Positions 1 through 9,952 of a stretch of DNA of 64,000 nt are shown here, one piece after another; the first letter of the stretch is position 1; every line of letters starts with the position of its first letter. Under the pieces are notes generated by a model that was not told where the DNA came from, ran no database searches, and worked only from the letters and a program-made list of their open reading frames with translations. The stretch comes from Paenirhizobium cremeum (lineage in GTDB: Bacteria > Pseudomonadota > Alphaproteobacteria > Rhizobiales > Rhizobiaceae), in the NCBI RefSeq assembly GCF_022884085.1, contig NZ_JAGGCS010000001.1, positions 615,252-679,251 of the forward strand, given 5' to 3'. The translations under genes and the position numbers were made by a program.

Positions 1-1060
1 AGGATGCACCGCCGGCGGCCGATACCTGCAGCAGGCCGTTGAACGAGTGGCTCTCGTTGTAGCCGAGTTCGCCGAGGATCGGCGTAAGCTCGATCGCCCG
101 CTCCAGGCCTTCCATCAGGCCGTCGGCCTCGAGATCGAGGTCGCGCTGCGAGGGCGACAGGCGCGCCTGCTCCTTTTCGAGCAAATCGCGCGGATGGCAC
201 ATGCGCGGGTTTTCGGGGTTGTAGTAGCCCCATTCGAGCTGGCCGCCCTCGGTGGTCTTCGGGTCGCCGGTGTCGCGCATATAGGCGGAGTTGCCCTGGT
301 CGCGCAGCAGCGGATAGCCGATCTCCTTGCCGGTGCCCTCGAACTCGTTGAAGGGACCGAAGAAGGTGAGCGCGTGGTCGACCGGCATGACCGGCAGGTC
401 TTCGCCCACCATGCCCGCGATCAGGCGGCCCCACAGGCCGGCGCAGACGATGACGTGATCCGCCATGATCGTGCCGCGATGGGTGACGACACCCTTGACG
501 CGGCCGTTCTCGACGATCAGCGATTTTGCCGGCGTATTGCCGAACATCTGCAGCTTGCCGGATTTTTCGGCGGCGTCGACCAGCTTGCCGGCAACCGTCT
601 GCGAACGCGGAATGACGAGGCCTGCGTCCGGGTCCCAGAGACCGCCCGCGACCACCTCTTCTTCGACGAGCGGGAACTTCTCCTTGACTTCCTTGGCGCT
701 AATCAGGCTGGCGCGCGTGCCGAAGGCCTTGCCGGAGGTCACCTTGCGCTTGACTTCCTCCATCCATGTGTCGTCGCCGGCACGAACGACTTCGATGCCG
801 CCGATGCGGGCGTAGTGACCCATCTTCTCGTAGAATTCGAGCGAGTATAGCGAGGTCCAGACCGACAGGAAGTCATGGCTGGTCATGAAACAGAAGTCGG
901 AGGCATGCGCCGTCGAACCGATATCGGTCGGAATGCCCGACTTGTCGATGCCGACGATGTCGTCCCAGCCGCGTTCGATAAGGTGATGCGCGACGGAGGC
1001 GCCCACGATACCGCCCAGCCCGATGATGACGACTTTAGCCTTTGTCGGAAACTCTGCCAT
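1..1060 (-). CDS. FAD-dependent oxidoreductase, dimethylglycine/sarcosine dehydrogenase type (partial)
   Basis: The N-terminal 353 codons are present; the rest lies beyond the left edge. The protein opens with a Rossmann FAD-binding fold (VVIIGLGGIVGAS, about residues 9-21) and continues with DAO-type sequence such as GGIEVVRAG and VIVCAGLWG. This is the arrangement of DAO-fold dehydrogenases that demethylate dimethylglycine or sarcosine and usually carry a C-terminal GcvT (folate-binding) domain, which cannot be checked here. The start ATG at 1060 is preceded by a weak AGGGTTTG-like stretch. A role in betaine or dimethylglycine catabolism would suit a genome with a choline transporter at 31.8-34.8 kb. 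The family is clear; the exact substrate is inferred. Confidence 0.8.
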   Translation of the reverse strand, partial: MAEFPTKAKVVIIGLGGIVGASVAHHLIERGWDDIVGIDKSGIPTDIGSTAHASDFCFMTSHDFLSVWTSLYSLEFYEKMGHYARIGGIEVVRAGDDTWMEEVKRKVTSGKAFGTRASLISAKEVKEKFPLVEEEVVAGGLWDPDAGLVIPRSQTVAGKLVDAAEKSGKLQMFGNTPAKSLIVENGRVKGVVTHRGTIMADHVIVCAGLWGRLIAGMVGEDLPVMPVDHALTFFGPFNEFEGTGKEIGYPLLRDQGNSAYMRDTGDPKTTEGGQLEWGYYNPENPRMCHPRDLLEKEQARLSPSQRDLDLEADGLMEGLERAIELTPILGELGYNESHSFNGLLQVSAAGGAS

Positions 1061-1404
1061 AGGAACAAACCCTGATTGATGATTTGCGCCGATCTTAGGG
1101 TTTCCGGAAGCGTCATCGCGTCCTTAATGCGACATTCTACAAATACTGCACGACCAGTTTCCGACGCCCAATCGGTCAAGCTGCGGCAGAGAAGCCCACC
1201 CGGCTGTCGGAAGATCGATGGACCTCTGGAAGAAGGGGTATCGAACGCCTGTTGCCGCGAGCCTCCTAGCGTCTTTTTCGCCGTATGATCCGCAGGAGTT
1301 GAAACCGGCGGATCAAGGAATTGCCGAAGCGGGATGCGGAGCGGAGGATGGTATTGCATCCCCTGCTCCGGTCCTGCATCTCACCGGCCAGCCGGATCGG
1401 CGGA
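1061..1404. other. Intergenic region, no gene seen
   Basis: These 344 bases separate the start of the FAD oxidoreductase from the end of the rhizavidin-like gene; both genes run on the minus strand. I found no open frame with a credible ribosome binding site, no RNA gene and no clear terminator. The oxidoreductase promoter should lie in its left part. Confidence 0.5.
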
Positions 1405-1881
1405 TTATTTCATTAGAAATGATGCCGTGTTCTTTGCCGGCACATATGTGAACAGATCCTTGCCCTGCTCGATCGCAGGTCCGCCGCCTCCCTGGTAGGC
1501 AAGATTCCATTGGGTGACGATCTCGATAGTCGAACCGCTGGCTTGCGCATAGCCGGCCCAGCCCGTCACCGAGTTGCAGTTCTCCGTGCCGTTGTCCCAG
1601 GCCACCGCAAACGCAATGAAGTTGCCGTCCACCCGACCGCTAATCGGATAGGGCGAGTTCTGGCATCCCGTACCGGACGCACGATTGATGTATTGCCCGC
1701 TGACCTGATCATTGCTGTCTACAGTGATCGTCATGGTCGAACCGGACTGGTTCTGCCATGTCGTCGAAGTCGAAACCAGGCTTGAAAAGTCCTTGAACGA
1801 CGTCGCATCGAATTCTGAAAAGGCAAGAGCCGCTGTCGATAGAGACAGGATCACCCCCGCGGCGAAGACTATGGATTTCAT
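1405..1881 (-). CDS. Rhizavidin-like biotin-binding protein (avidin family), secreted
   Basis: A 158-residue protein with a signal peptide (hydrophobic residues 5-19, cleavage near ALA-FS) followed by one avidin beta-barrel. Aligned by eye to streptavidin, the biotin-contact residues are all present: N44, S48, Y64, N66, W95, S104, T106, W108, W125 and D142. The stretches TWQNQSGSTM, GTGCQNSPYP and GPAIEQG match rhizavidin of Rhizobium etli very closely. C73 and C102 correspond to the rhizavidin disulfide. The inter-subunit Trp of tetrameric streptavidin (W120) is absent, as in dimeric rhizavidin. The start at 1881 is chosen because AGGAGG lies 8 bases upstream; an in-frame ATG at 1908 has no such site. 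It stands alone between unrelated genes. Its biological role (biotin scavenging or defence against eukaryotes or competitors) is unknown. Confidence 0.93.
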   Translation of the reverse strand: MKSIVFAAGVILSLSTAALAFSEFDATSFKDFSSLVSTSTTWQNQSGSTMTITVDSNDQVSGQYINRASGTGCQNSPYPISGRVDGNFIAFAVAWDNGTENCNSVTGWAGYAQASGSTIEIVTQWNLAYQGGGGPAIEQGKDLFTYVPAKNTASFLMK

Positions 1882-1999
1882 GGCAATGCCCTCCTCTGGC
1901 ATCACCACATTAGCACGTACCCGGAACTAATACGCCTTTAAATTGCAGGGGTGGCACAGCTTCAGGTGTCGAAATCCTTAGTCCTGAATACGGCGATCT

Positions 2000-3463
2000 T
2001 CAGGTTCCGCAGAACGTCCGCATCACCTTCTCGGCGGGCATCGGCGGCAGGGCGTAATCCGCATGGGCGGGGTCCTCCGTATAAGGTCGTTCCAGAGCCG
2101 CGAGCATCTGTTCGAATGGCCCGAAATCGCCCGCAAGACCTGCGGCGATTACGTCCTCGATGCGGTGATTGCGCGGAATGACGGCGGGATTGACGGCGTC
2201 CATCGAAGCCTGCCGTTCCGCCGGCGTCAGCCGCCCGCCATGGCGTTTCCGCCAGCGTTCGAGCCAGTCCGCCACACCCCAGCGCTCCTTGAACTGCGCG
2301 AACAGCACCTCGTCGTCCGCGCCGCCGGCGACCTTGCCGAGAGCGCGGAAAGTCAGCGTGAAGTCCGCCTCCCCTTCATGCATCAGGGTGAGAAGACCGT
2401 TCACCAGCTCGACGTCGCCCTCTACGTTGCCGGCAATGCCGATCTTCCGGCGGAAAAGACCGATCCAGTGCTCCTGGAAGATGTGGCCGAACTCGACCAG
2501 CGCCGCGTTCGCCGACTCGATGCTCTCTTCCTCCCGCGCGGAAAAGAGCGGCAGCAGCGCCTCGGCGAAACGCGCGAGGTTCCACTGCGCAATGCCGGGC
2601 TGGTTGGCATAGGCATAGCGGCCGCGCTGGTCGATGGAGGAGAAGACCTTGCGCGGATCGTATTCGTCGAGAAAGGCGCAGGGGCCGAAATCGATCGTCT
2701 CGCCGGAAACGGCCATGTTGTCGGTGTTCATCACCCCGTGGATAAAGCCGACGGAAAGCCAGCGCGCCACGAGTTCCGCCTGCCGCCCCGCGACGGCCGT
2801 CAGCAGCGCCAGATAGCGGTTGTCGTCATCCTCCGCGATCTCCGGGTAATGCCGGGCGATCACATGGTCGGCCAGCACGCGAAGGCCGTCCGTATCGCCG
2901 CGGACGGCGAAGAACTGGAAGGTGCCGATGCGGATATGGCTTGCCGCCACCCGTGTCAGGACGGCGCCGGGAAGCAAGGTCTCGCGCACCACCGGCTCGC
3001 CGGTCAGAACCGCCGCAAGCGCCCGTGTGGTCGGAATGCCGAGCGCATGCATGGCCTCGGAAACGATGTATTCCCTAAGCACAGGGCCGAGTGCCGCCCG
3101 CCCGTCGCCATTGCGGGAAAAGGGTGTGGCGCCGGCTCCCTTGAGCTGGACGTCGCGGCGCATGCCGTTGCGGTCCACCACCTCGCCGATCAGGATCGCC
3201 CGCCCGTCGCCGAGCTGCGGCACGAAGTTGCCGAACTGATGGCCGGCATAGGCCATGGCGAGCGACGCCGCACCATCCGGCAGGTCGTTGCCGGAAAAAA
3301 CCTCGGCAAGCCGCGCATCGTCGACGCCGGAAAAATCGAGCCCGAGCTCTTCGGCAAGCGCCTCGTTGAAGCGGATCAGGCGGGGCGCCCTGACGGTAGC
3401 GGGCCTGACGGGTCGAAAGAAACGCTCCGGCAGCCGCTGGTAGCTGTTGTCGAATGCGAACAC
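2000..3463 (-). CDS. selO: Protein adenylyltransferase SelO (YdiU/UPF0061 family)
   Basis: 487 residues, close to E. coli YdiU (478). SelO is a pseudokinase-fold enzyme that transfers AMP to protein side chains. Family landmarks visible are the N-terminal FDNSYQRLPERFF, the MAYAGHQFGNFVPQLGDGRA segment, the ELQLKGAG-like segment (here DVQLKGAGATPFSRNGDGRA) and the GVMNTDNMAVSGETIDFGPCAF block, which carries the metal-binding Asn/Asp pair. The C-terminus is FCGT minus one: Cys is third from the end, the position of selenocysteine in animal SelO. The GTG start at 3463 is chosen because GGAGGAG lies 7 bases upstream and it gives the usual family N-terminus; longer in-frame starts extend into unrelated sequence. 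Single gene, minus strand. Confidence 0.93.
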   Translation of the reverse strand: MFAFDNSYQRLPERFFRPVRPATVRAPRLIRFNEALAEELGLDFSGVDDARLAEVFSGNDLPDGAASLAMAYAGHQFGNFVPQLGDGRAILIGEVVDRNGMRRDVQLKGAGATPFSRNGDGRAALGPVLREYIVSEAMHALGIPTTRALAAVLTGEPVVRETLLPGAVLTRVAASHIRIGTFQFFAVRGDTDGLRVLADHVIARHYPEIAEDDDNRYLALLTAVAGRQAELVARWLSVGFIHGVMNTDNMAVSGETIDFGPCAFLDEYDPRKVFSSIDQRGRYAYANQPGIAQWNLARFAEALLPLFSAREEESIESANAALVEFGHIFQEHWIGLFRRKIGIAGNVEGDVELVNGLLTLMHEGEADFTLTFRALGKVAGGADDEVLFAQFKERWGVADWLERWRKRHGGRLTPAERQASMDAVNPAVIPRNHRIEDVIAAGLAGDFGPFEQMLAALERPYTEDPAHADYALPPMPAEKVMRTFCGT

Positions 3464-3763
3464 GTCCCATCTCCTCCGTTCATCAGGCCGAACATCTGCA
3501 CCACTTCTCCAATATGGGGCGGGTATTTCAACGAGCAAGCAGAAACCGACCCGCCGCGCTCGCGAACGTCCAAAAGACGCTATGCACGGCCAAATCTGGG
3601 TGCATAGGCGGGAAGCTATTGTATCGCGGATTTCGGGATATTTAACGTGGCGCCCATTCGGCGTCGCGCCCTCGTCCCGCAATGGCGATGGTGAACGCAT
3701 CGTCCTGTTCGCGCCGGATCGCGAACCTGCCAACACACTGCCGATTGAGAGGGGTAATCAGAC

Positions 3764-4261
3764 ATGAGACTTCGCTTTGCCACGGCTGCGGCCATCGCCG
3801 TCATGCTTTCCGGCTGCACCACCACGGAAGAGGCCAACACCGTGATCCAGTCCCGCTGGATCGGCCAGCCGGTCGAGGTCTTCTTCACCCAGTACGGTCC
3901 ACCGGTCTCCGAGTTTCCGATGGCAAGCGGCAACGTGCTCTACACCTGGCGCGGCGGCGACAAGACCCGCTACATCCCACCGACCTATTCCACCCCGACG
4001 CCCGCCCAGACGACGACCCGCACCGAGACCAGGGAAACAAAACCCGGCGTCACCGTCACCAAGACGACCACCACCGGCATCTATCAGCCGCAGCCGCAGA
4101 TGATCGCACCGCCGCGTTACGAAGAATTGTTCTGCGAATTGCAGATCACCGCCGACCCCTCCCAGCATATCGTTGCAATCCGCGCCTCGAACGACACGGA
4201 TGGCGAAGGCCTGAGCTTCTCCCGCTGCGCCGAGGTGCTCAACGCCCATCCGCAGCGCTGA
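3764..4261 (+). CDS. Small lipoprotein of unknown function
   Basis: 165 residues with a short signal peptide ending in a lipobox (MLSGC, Cys about residue 18), so it should be lipid-anchored, probably in the outer membrane. The middle holds a GQPVEVFFTQYGPPVSEF segment reminiscent of small lipoproteins of the SmpA/OmlA-like kind, then a Thr/Pro/Gln-rich linker (residues about 70-115) and a C-terminal part with two Cys (FCEL and SRCAEV) that could pair. GAGGGG lies 9 bases before the ATG. It stands alone, divergent from selO. No function can be assigned from sequence. Confidence 0.8.
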   Translation: MRLRFATAAAIAVMLSGCTTTEEANTVIQSRWIGQPVEVFFTQYGPPVSEFPMASGNVLYTWRGGDKTRYIPPTYSTPTPAQTTTRTETRETKPGVTVTKTTTTGIYQPQPQMIAPPRYEELFCELQITADPSQHIVAIRASNDTDGEGLSFSRCAEVLNAHPQR

Positions 4262-4669
4262 ACCGGGGCGAGCCACCGTCGGCAAACCAAAGAAAGCCTC
4301 GCATGGCGCAGCGATACGGGCTGGCTGCATCTCAGGCATCCACACATACTCGGCCTCGTGCCACTGCTGTCCGGTTCAAATCTGTGGACAGCAGCGGGAC
4401 AGGCCCGAGCATGACGACAACGGAAGCGCAGCGCTCGTCACCATCCCTGGTAGTTCGCGACTTTCATCCCGCCGCCGAGAATGTCGCAGCCACGACCCCG
4501 CGCTGCCGCGATCCCGCCAGCACCCGCCTGCGCCGCGCGGCATTGTGCGCTGCAGGTCTTTTGTCATGGACAGCCACAAAACCCTTACGCTAGTCTGCCG
4601 CATGACATATAGACGAAGGCCGGCGCGACTGATTTCCGGGCGCCGTGTCGACCAAAAAGAGGGACAACC
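4262..4669. other. Intergenic region, no gene seen
   Basis: About 400 bases between the lipoprotein and hupE-like genes. Short open frames occur on both strands but none has a ribosome binding site or a recognisable product. I saw no metal riboswitch upstream of the following HupE gene. Confidence 0.4.
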
Positions 4670-5242
4670 ATGTTCAAACGCCTTTCACTGACCGCTGCCA
4701 TTTTTGCCGCTGCCGCTGCACCGGCCTTCGCCCATCTCAATCCCGAAGAGCACGGCTCCTTCATGGCCGGCGTCTCCCATCCGCTGTTCGGCGCCGATCA
4801 TATCCTGGCCATGGTCGCAGTCGGTCTCTGGGCCTCGCAGATCGGCGGCCGCGCGCTGATCGCCGTTCCCGCAGCCTTCGTCGGCACCATGGCGCTCGGC
4901 TTCGCGCTTGCCGTTGGCGGCATCGGCCTGCCCTTCGTCGAGCCGGCAATCCTCGCTTCCGTCATCGGTCTTGGCCTGCTGGTCGCTTCCGCCGTCCGCC
5001 TGCCGGTTGCTGTCTGCGCCGCCATCGTCGGCCTCTTCGCCCTGTTCCACGGCCACGCCCATGGCGGCGAGCTCGGCTCGGCCGGCGCCCTGCAATTCGG
5101 CCTCGGCTTCGTGATCTCGACTGCCCTGCTGCACGCAGCCGGCGTCGGCCTCGGCATCGCGCTTTCGCGCCTCGGCCCGCTGGTTACCCGCCTTCTCGGC
5201 GTTGCCACCGTCTTCGGCGGCGCGGCCATCGCCTTCGGTTGA
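4670..5242 (+). CDS. HupE/UreJ family metal transporter
   Basis: 190 residues: a cleavable-looking N-terminus (AAAAAPAFAH) then about six hydrophobic segments. The HupE/UreJ signature is present near the start (HPLFGADHILAMVAVGLWA, residues about 36-54), with further His in LFHGHAHGGEL (about residues 124-134). HupE and UreJ proteins are inner-membrane Ni(II) permeases usually linked to hydrogenase or urease genes; no such genes are in this window, so the metal (Ni or Co) is not settled. GAGGGACAACC precedes the ATG. A strong terminator follows at 5264. Confidence 0.88.
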   Translation: MFKRLSLTAAIFAAAAAPAFAHLNPEEHGSFMAGVSHPLFGADHILAMVAVGLWASQIGGRALIAVPAAFVGTMALGFALAVGGIGLPFVEPAILASVIGLGLLVASAVRLPVAVCAAIVGLFALFHGHAHGGELGSAGALQFGLGFVISTALLHAAGVGLGIALSRLGPLVTRLLGVATVFGGAAIAFG

Positions 5243-5263
5243 TCCGAATTCATCCCGACATGC

Positions 5264-5291
5264 AAACGGCGGCTCCCCGAGCCGCCGTTTT
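5264..5291 (+). terminator. Rho-independent terminator after hupE-like gene
   Basis: A perfect 12-bp stem (AAACGGCGGCTC with GAGCCGCCGTTT) and a 3-base loop, ending in TTTT. It sits 22 bases after the hupE-like stop and may also serve the convergent queF. Confidence 0.85.
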
Positions 5292-5412
5292 GGTTTGTCC
5301 TGGGGACAGGCAAGCAGGGCGAGGCCCGGAATCAATGTCTTCGTTCCCGCCTCCAGACTGCTGAAACGACTAGCCTTTCACAACAAGCCGTCCTTCAAGC
5401 AATAGCTGAGCC

Positions 5413-5877
5413 TCAGCCGCGTCCGCGATAGGTCGCGACACCCTGCTCCGGCAGCCACACGCCTTCCGGTGCGGCACCCGTCTGCCAGAAGACGTCGATC
5501 GGAATACCGCCGCGCGGATACCAGTAGGCTCCGATCCTCAGCCACTTGGGATCGAGCAGTTCGACGATGCGCTTGGCGATATAGATCGAGCAATCCTCGT
5601 GGAACGCCCCGTGATTGCGGAAGGAGAACAGGAAAAGCTTCAGCGACTTGGATTCCACCAGCCAGTCGCCCGGAATGTAGTCGATCACGATATGGGCGAA
5701 ATCCGGCTGCCCGGTCATCGGGCAAAGCGAGGTGAATTCCGGCGCGGTGAAACGCACGACGTAATCGGTGCCGGCATTGCCGTTCGGCACCCGCTCCAGC
5801 ACAGCGGCCTCGGGGCTGGTCGGCGCCTCGACATTGCTTCCGAGCTGCGACAGCCCGCTGACATCGGTCTTGCTCAT
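5413..5877 (-). CDS. queF: NADPH-dependent 7-cyano-7-deazaguanine reductase QueF
   Basis: 154 residues, the size of the short (type I, YkvM-like) QueF. It reduces preQ0 to preQ1 in queuosine biosynthesis for tRNA modification. The catalytic Cys52 is in [11 protein letters not shown] with the general-acid Asp59, and the NADPH-binding [20 protein letters not shown] motif follows. Its start overlaps the end of the upstream CDF transporter gene by 4 bases (ATGA), so the two are translationally coupled; a functional link between metal export and queuosine is not obvious. Confidence 0.95.
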   Translation of the reverse strand: MSKTDVSGLSQLGSNVEAPTSPEAAVLERVPNGNAGTDYVVRFTAPEFTSLCPMTGQPDFAHIVIDYIPGDWLVESKSLKLFLFSFRNHGAFHEDCSIYIAKRIVELLDPKWLRIGAYWYPRGGIPIDVFWQTGAAPEGVWLPEQGVATYRGRG

Positions 5878-6791
5878 GGGTTTTGCTCCTGGACTTTGAC
5901 GCCGACCCCGTGGGGCATTTCGTTTTCGGGTTCGACGTGAATGGTGACGCGTGCGCCCGGTAGCGCATTATGGATGGCCATTTCAAGCCGGTCACAGATC
6001 ACATGGGCTTCGCGAACGGTCATCTTGGCCGGCACCACCAGATCGAAGGCGACGAAGGTCACGGCCCCGCCCCTGCGCGTGCGCAGGTAATGCGCGCCGA
6101 GGGAACCTGCTGAGTTTGCAGCGATCGCCTGCTTGATCGCCTCTTCCTCCGCTGGCTCCACCGCCTTGTCCATCAGGCCGTCGACCGAGTGGGAAATCAC
6201 CTTCCAGCCCTGGAAGATGATGTTGATCGCCACCAGAATGGCAAGCGCCGGGTCGAGGATCGCATAGCCGGTGAGAAGCGCCAGTACCAGCCCGATGAGC
6301 ACGCCGACAGAGGTCACGACGTCGGAAAGGATATGATGACCATCGGCAGAAAGCGCCGGCGAGCGATGCGATTTCCCGATGCGGATGAGGGTCATGGCCC
6401 AGATGCCGTTGATTAGGCCGGCGCCCGCATTGATCGCAAGGCCGAGAACCGGCGCTTCCGGCATGGCCGGGGCCGCCAGATGGCCGACCGCTTCGTTGAC
6501 GATCAGCAACGCCGCCACGACGATCAGCACGCCTTCCAGAACCGCCGAAATGTATTCCGCCTTGTGATGCCCGTAGGGATGATCGGCATCGGCCGGCTTC
6601 TGCGCATAGCGGATGACGAAATAGGCGATGAAGGCCGCGACTACGTTGACGGTGGATTCCAGCCCGTCGGAAAGGAGCGCCACGGACCCGGTCACATACC
6701 AGGCCAGCAGTTTCAGCCCCATGACGCCGAACGACAGCGGAATACCCCAGAAGGCCAGCCGCTGGACGAATCCATTCTTTTCGGCGGACAT
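5874..6791 (-). CDS. Cation diffusion facilitator family metal transporter
   Basis: 305 residues with about six membrane segments in the first 210 residues and a cytoplasmic C-terminal domain. Metal-site motifs of the CDF family are visible: ALLSDGLES in helix 2 (the usual first Asp with Glu in place of the second), [10 protein letters not shown] in the loop, and [10 protein letters not shown] in helix 5. CDF proteins export divalent metals (Zn, Mn, Fe, Co) using the proton gradient; the sequence does not fix which. AAAGGAGAG lies 7 bases before the ATG. First gene of a two-gene unit with queF. Confidence 0.92.
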   Translation of the reverse strand: MSAEKNGFVQRLAFWGIPLSFGVMGLKLLAWYVTGSVALLSDGLESTVNVVAAFIAYFVIRYAQKPADADHPYGHHKAEYISAVLEGVLIVVAALLIVNEAVGHLAAPAMPEAPVLGLAINAGAGLINGIWAMTLIRIGKSHRSPALSADGHHILSDVVTSVGVLIGLVLALLTGYAILDPALAILVAINIIFQGWKVISHSVDGLMDKAVEPAEEEAIKQAIAANSAGSLGAHYLRTRRGGAVTFVAFDLVVPAKMTVREAHVICDRLEMAIHNALPGARVTIHVEPENEMPHGVGVKVQEQNP

Positions 6792-7065
6792 CCATCTCTC
6801 CTTTGCAGTTGCAAGCGATTAGCACAAAGGCATCGCCAAAACGACGAAACCGCCCGCGGCAAGCGCGGACGGTTCAGCACGTGCTCATTAGGACATCAGC
6901 CCATCCGGGTCAATCCATTGCCTTTCCCGACCGCGTATTGCGCCCTCAAACGCCTTGCGATACCGCTTTAAAGGCAGGGACCGGCGCAGGTCACAGAAAC
7001 GCCGGGATGGATGGCTACCGGCCACCGATGAGATCGTTTCGAAACGCGGATCAGGACAAGGCGGA

Positions 7066-7632
7066 ATGAAGCTTTTTGAATTTGCCCGCCGGCTGGGCAT
7101 TGCTGCCGGTGCACTCGCTCTTGGCCTTGGCGCCTATCTCGGAGCGCTGCAGCTCACGGGTAATTTCCACGAGGTCATCGCCGGCAAACTCTACCGCTCC
7201 GCCCAGCTGCCGCCGGACAGGCTCGCCGCCTATATCGACCGTTACGGCATCAAGACGGTCATCAACCTGCGGGGCGAAAGCCCCCAGAGCGAATGGTATC
7301 GCCGCGAAGTGGAGACCATCCATGCCCACAATGCCGGGATCGTCGATTTCCACATGTCGGCGAGACGCATGCTGACGGTCGAGCAAAGCCGGGAGTTGAT
7401 AGCCCTGATGCGCAATGCGGAAGGCCCGATCCTCATCCATTGCAGCGCCGGCGCCGACCGCACCGGCCTCGCCTCGGTCATGTATCTGCAGCAGATTGCC
7501 GGCGTCGATGAAGAAACGGCGGAGTGGCAGCTTTCGCCGCTCTACGGCCATCTGAACCTGCCCTTCCTCTCCGTCTATGCCATGGACGACACATGGGAGA
7601 CCTTCGAAAAGGCAATCGGTCTCGATAGCTGA
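7066..7632 (+). CDS. Dual-specificity/tyrosine phosphatase family protein, membrane-anchored or exported
   Basis: 188 residues. An N-terminal hydrophobic stretch (residues 10-30) could be a signal anchor. The phosphatase P-loop IHCSAGADRTGL has His125, catalytic Cys126 and Arg132 (HCX5R). The upstream KLYRSAQLPP and TVINLRGE segments are typical of the DSP-like phosphatases with general-acid Asp nearby. ATG 7066 is chosen over the far-upstream 6955 because it gives the N-terminal hydrophobic helix and is preceded by AGGCGGA. Stands alone, convergent with trpE(G). Substrate unknown. Confidence 0.87.
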   Translation: MKLFEFARRLGIAAGALALGLGAYLGALQLTGNFHEVIAGKLYRSAQLPPDRLAAYIDRYGIKTVINLRGESPQSEWYRREVETIHAHNAGIVDFHMSARRMLTVEQSRELIALMRNAEGPILIHCSAGADRTGLASVMYLQQIAGVDEETAEWQLSPLYGHLNLPFLSVYAMDDTWETFEKAIGLDS

Positions 7633-7715
7633 GAAGCCAGCAGGCAAATGTCCGCAAGCCTCTGGCGCATGACGGAGGCCGGACCCCAGCCTCCGCAATC
7701 CACGCATGAACGGCC

Positions 7716-9905
7716 TCAGGCCGCCTTTTCCTTCGCCCGCCGGGCAAGATGCGCGACCACGTTCTCGATCATCCTCATGCCGGCGTCACCGCCCAGCGTC
7801 ATGATCGATTCCGGGTGGAACTGTACGGCGGCGATCGGCTCCTTGGTGTGTTCGATACCCATGATCGTGCCGTCTTCGCTTTCGGCGGTAATCATGAAGT
7901 CGCGGTTGAGCGTCGCCGGATCGGCGAAGATCGAGTGGTAGCGACCGACGGTCACTTCCTTGGCTAGCCCGGAGAAGACGATGCCCGGCTCCAGAACCCG
8001 GATACGCGACGGCTTGCCGTGCATCGGTACAGCGAGATGGCGAAGCTCTCCACCATAGGCTTCCGCAAGCGCCTGCAGACCAAGGCAGACGCCGAAGATC
8101 GGCAGGTTACGAGCCCGCGCCTTCTTGATCGTCGCCTTGCAGTCGAAATCCTTCGGATTGCCCGGTCCGGGCGACAGCACGACGAGATCCGGGTTCATCC
8201 GGTCAAACACCTCTTCCGGCACCGGCGTGCGCACCGTGGAAACGGTCGCACCCGTCTGGCGGAAATAGTTGGCGAGGGTGTGCACGAAGGAGTCTTCGTG
8301 GTCGACGAGCAGGATCTTGACGTCCTGCCCGACCTTGGCGACGCCGCGCTTGGCCTTGGCGTCGTTACCGGCCTTGGCGTCGCGGATCGCCGCAATCATG
8401 GCGGATGCCTTGAGTTCGGTCTCGGCCTCTTCCTCATGCGGATCGCTGTCGTTCAGAAGCGTGGCACCGGCGCGCACCTCGGCAATCCCGTCCTTGATGC
8501 GCACGGTGCGCAACGTCAGGCCCGTATTCATGTCGCCATTGAAGCCGACCATGCCGATCGCGCCGCCATACCAGGCGCGCGGGCTCTTCTCATGGGCCTC
8601 GATGAAGCGCATCGCCCAGAGCTTCGGCGCCCCCGTGACTGTCACCGCCCAGGCATGCGACAGGAAGCCGTCGAAGGCATCCATGCCGTCGCGCAGACGT
8701 CCCTCGATGTGGTCGACCGTGTGGATCAGCCGCGAATACATCTCGATCTGCCGGCGGCCGATGACCTTGACCGAACCCGGCTCGCAGACGCGGCTCTTGT
8801 CGTTGCGGTCGACGTCCGAGCACATGGTGAGTTCGGACTCGTCCTTCTTGGAGTTCAGCAGCTTGAGGATCTGCTCGGAATCCGCGATCGGGTCGTCGCC
8901 GCGCTTGATGGTGCCCGAAATCGGGCAGGTCTCGATGCGCCGGCCGGACACGCGCACGAACATCTCCGGCGAAGCGCCGACCAGATATTCCTGGTTTCCG
9001 AGGTTGATGAAGAAGGAATAGGGCGACGGATTGATTTCCTTCAGCCGCTTGGAAATTTCGGAAGGCTTGCTGTCGCAGCGTTCCATGAATTTCTGCCCCG
9101 GCACGACTTCGAACAGGTCGCCGCGCCGGAAGCTCTCCTTGGCCTTGACGACGAGTTCGGCATATTCGCCGGGCCGGTGATCGCCGCGCGGCGGGATGGT
9201 GTCGGTATGCTGGAAAGGCTCGGCCGGAATTTCCGCAGACTTGCCGGCCGTCGTCAGACCGCCCTTTTCGAAGTCGTAGTGGTCGATCCAGGCCTTGGCC
9301 GAATAGTGGTCGACGACGAGAATCTCGTCGGGAAGGAAGAGCACCATGTCGCGCTGGTCTTCCGGACGTTCCAGCGAAAGCTTGATCGCGTCGAACTGGA
9401 AGGCGAGATCGTAGCCGAAGGCGCCGAACAGGCCGATGGAAGAGTCCGCATCCGAATAGAAGAGATCGACGACCGCACGCAGCGCCGTGAACACGGTCGG
9501 GATCTTGGAACGCTCCTCCTCGGTGAAGACGCGGTCGGGTTCGTTGACCGCGAGGTCGAGCCGCCGGGTGGTGCGCTCGCCGAGCGTCAAATCCTTCACC
9601 GTCTTCAGCTTGTCGGCGATAAAGGTCAGGAGAACCTCGCCGCGCTCGTTATAGGCCTCGATCCACATCTTGCGGCCGAAGCAGGAAATGCCGAGCGGCG
9701 GATCGACGATGGCGGTGTCCCAGCGGGTGTAGCGGCCGGGATATTCGTAGTTTGACGAGAACACGGCCCCACGGCGGGAGTCGAGCCTATCTATATAGCT
9801 GCCGATGGCATCCGCATAAGGCGTTGCCCGCCGCTGCCGGGCTACCCGGATCCCCCCGCGGGTATCGTAGATTTCCCCGCCATCATCCCGAATGATCGTC
9901 GCCAT
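7716..9905 (-). CDS. trpE: Anthranilate synthase, fused TrpE-TrpG
   Basis: 729 residues carrying both subunits of anthranilate synthase, as in other Rhizobiaceae [trpE(G)]. Residues about 1-510 are the chorismate-utilising component (motifs [42 protein letters not shown]); residues about 530-729 are the class I glutamine amidotransferase with the oxyanion motif LSPGPGNP, nucleophile Cys in FGVCLG and the AVQFHPES His-Glu pair. It converts chorismate and glutamine to anthranilate, the first step to tryptophan. It is preceded by the trpL leader peptide and attenuator at 9953-10069. GGAGA lies 9 bases before the ATG. Confidence 0.97.
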   Translation of the reverse strand: MATIIRDDGGEIYDTRGGIRVARQRRATPYADAIGSYIDRLDSRRGAVFSSNYEYPGRYTRWDTAIVDPPLGISCFGRKMWIEAYNERGEVLLTFIADKLKTVKDLTLGERTTRRLDLAVNEPDRVFTEEERSKIPTVFTALRAVVDLFYSDADSSIGLFGAFGYDLAFQFDAIKLSLERPEDQRDMVLFLPDEILVVDHYSAKAWIDHYDFEKGGLTTAGKSAEIPAEPFQHTDTIPPRGDHRPGEYAELVVKAKESFRRGDLFEVVPGQKFMERCDSKPSEISKRLKEINPSPYSFFINLGNQEYLVGASPEMFVRVSGRRIETCPISGTIKRGDDPIADSEQILKLLNSKKDESELTMCSDVDRNDKSRVCEPGSVKVIGRRQIEMYSRLIHTVDHIEGRLRDGMDAFDGFLSHAWAVTVTGAPKLWAMRFIEAHEKSPRAWYGGAIGMVGFNGDMNTGLTLRTVRIKDGIAEVRAGATLLNDSDPHEEEAETELKASAMIAAIRDAKAGNDAKAKRGVAKVGQDVKILLVDHEDSFVHTLANYFRQTGATVSTVRTPVPEEVFDRMNPDLVVLSPGPGNPKDFDCKATIKKARARNLPIFGVCLGLQALAEAYGGELRHLAVPMHGKPSRIRVLEPGIVFSGLAKEVTVGRYHSIFADPATLNRDFMITAESEDGTIMGIEHTKEPIAAVQFHPESIMTLGGDAGMRMIENVVAHLARRAKEKAA

Positions 9906-9952
9906 ACTTCTGCTTCTCCGTTTTCAAGGCCCGGTTCGAGGCGCCTGAATAC

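Noticed and set aside
4376..4603. 75-codon minus frame between the lipoprotein and hupE-like genes
   Set aside because: Low-complexity Arg/Ser-rich product, no ribosome binding site.
5874..6825. Metal or preQ1 riboswitch upstream of the CDF-queF unit
   Set aside because: No pseudoknot-like or conserved motif could be recognised in the leader by eye.
8019..9755. 578-codon open frame antisense to trpE(G)
   Set aside because: Antisense of a well-conserved gene with no recognisable domain, Arg/His/Gly-rich composition.
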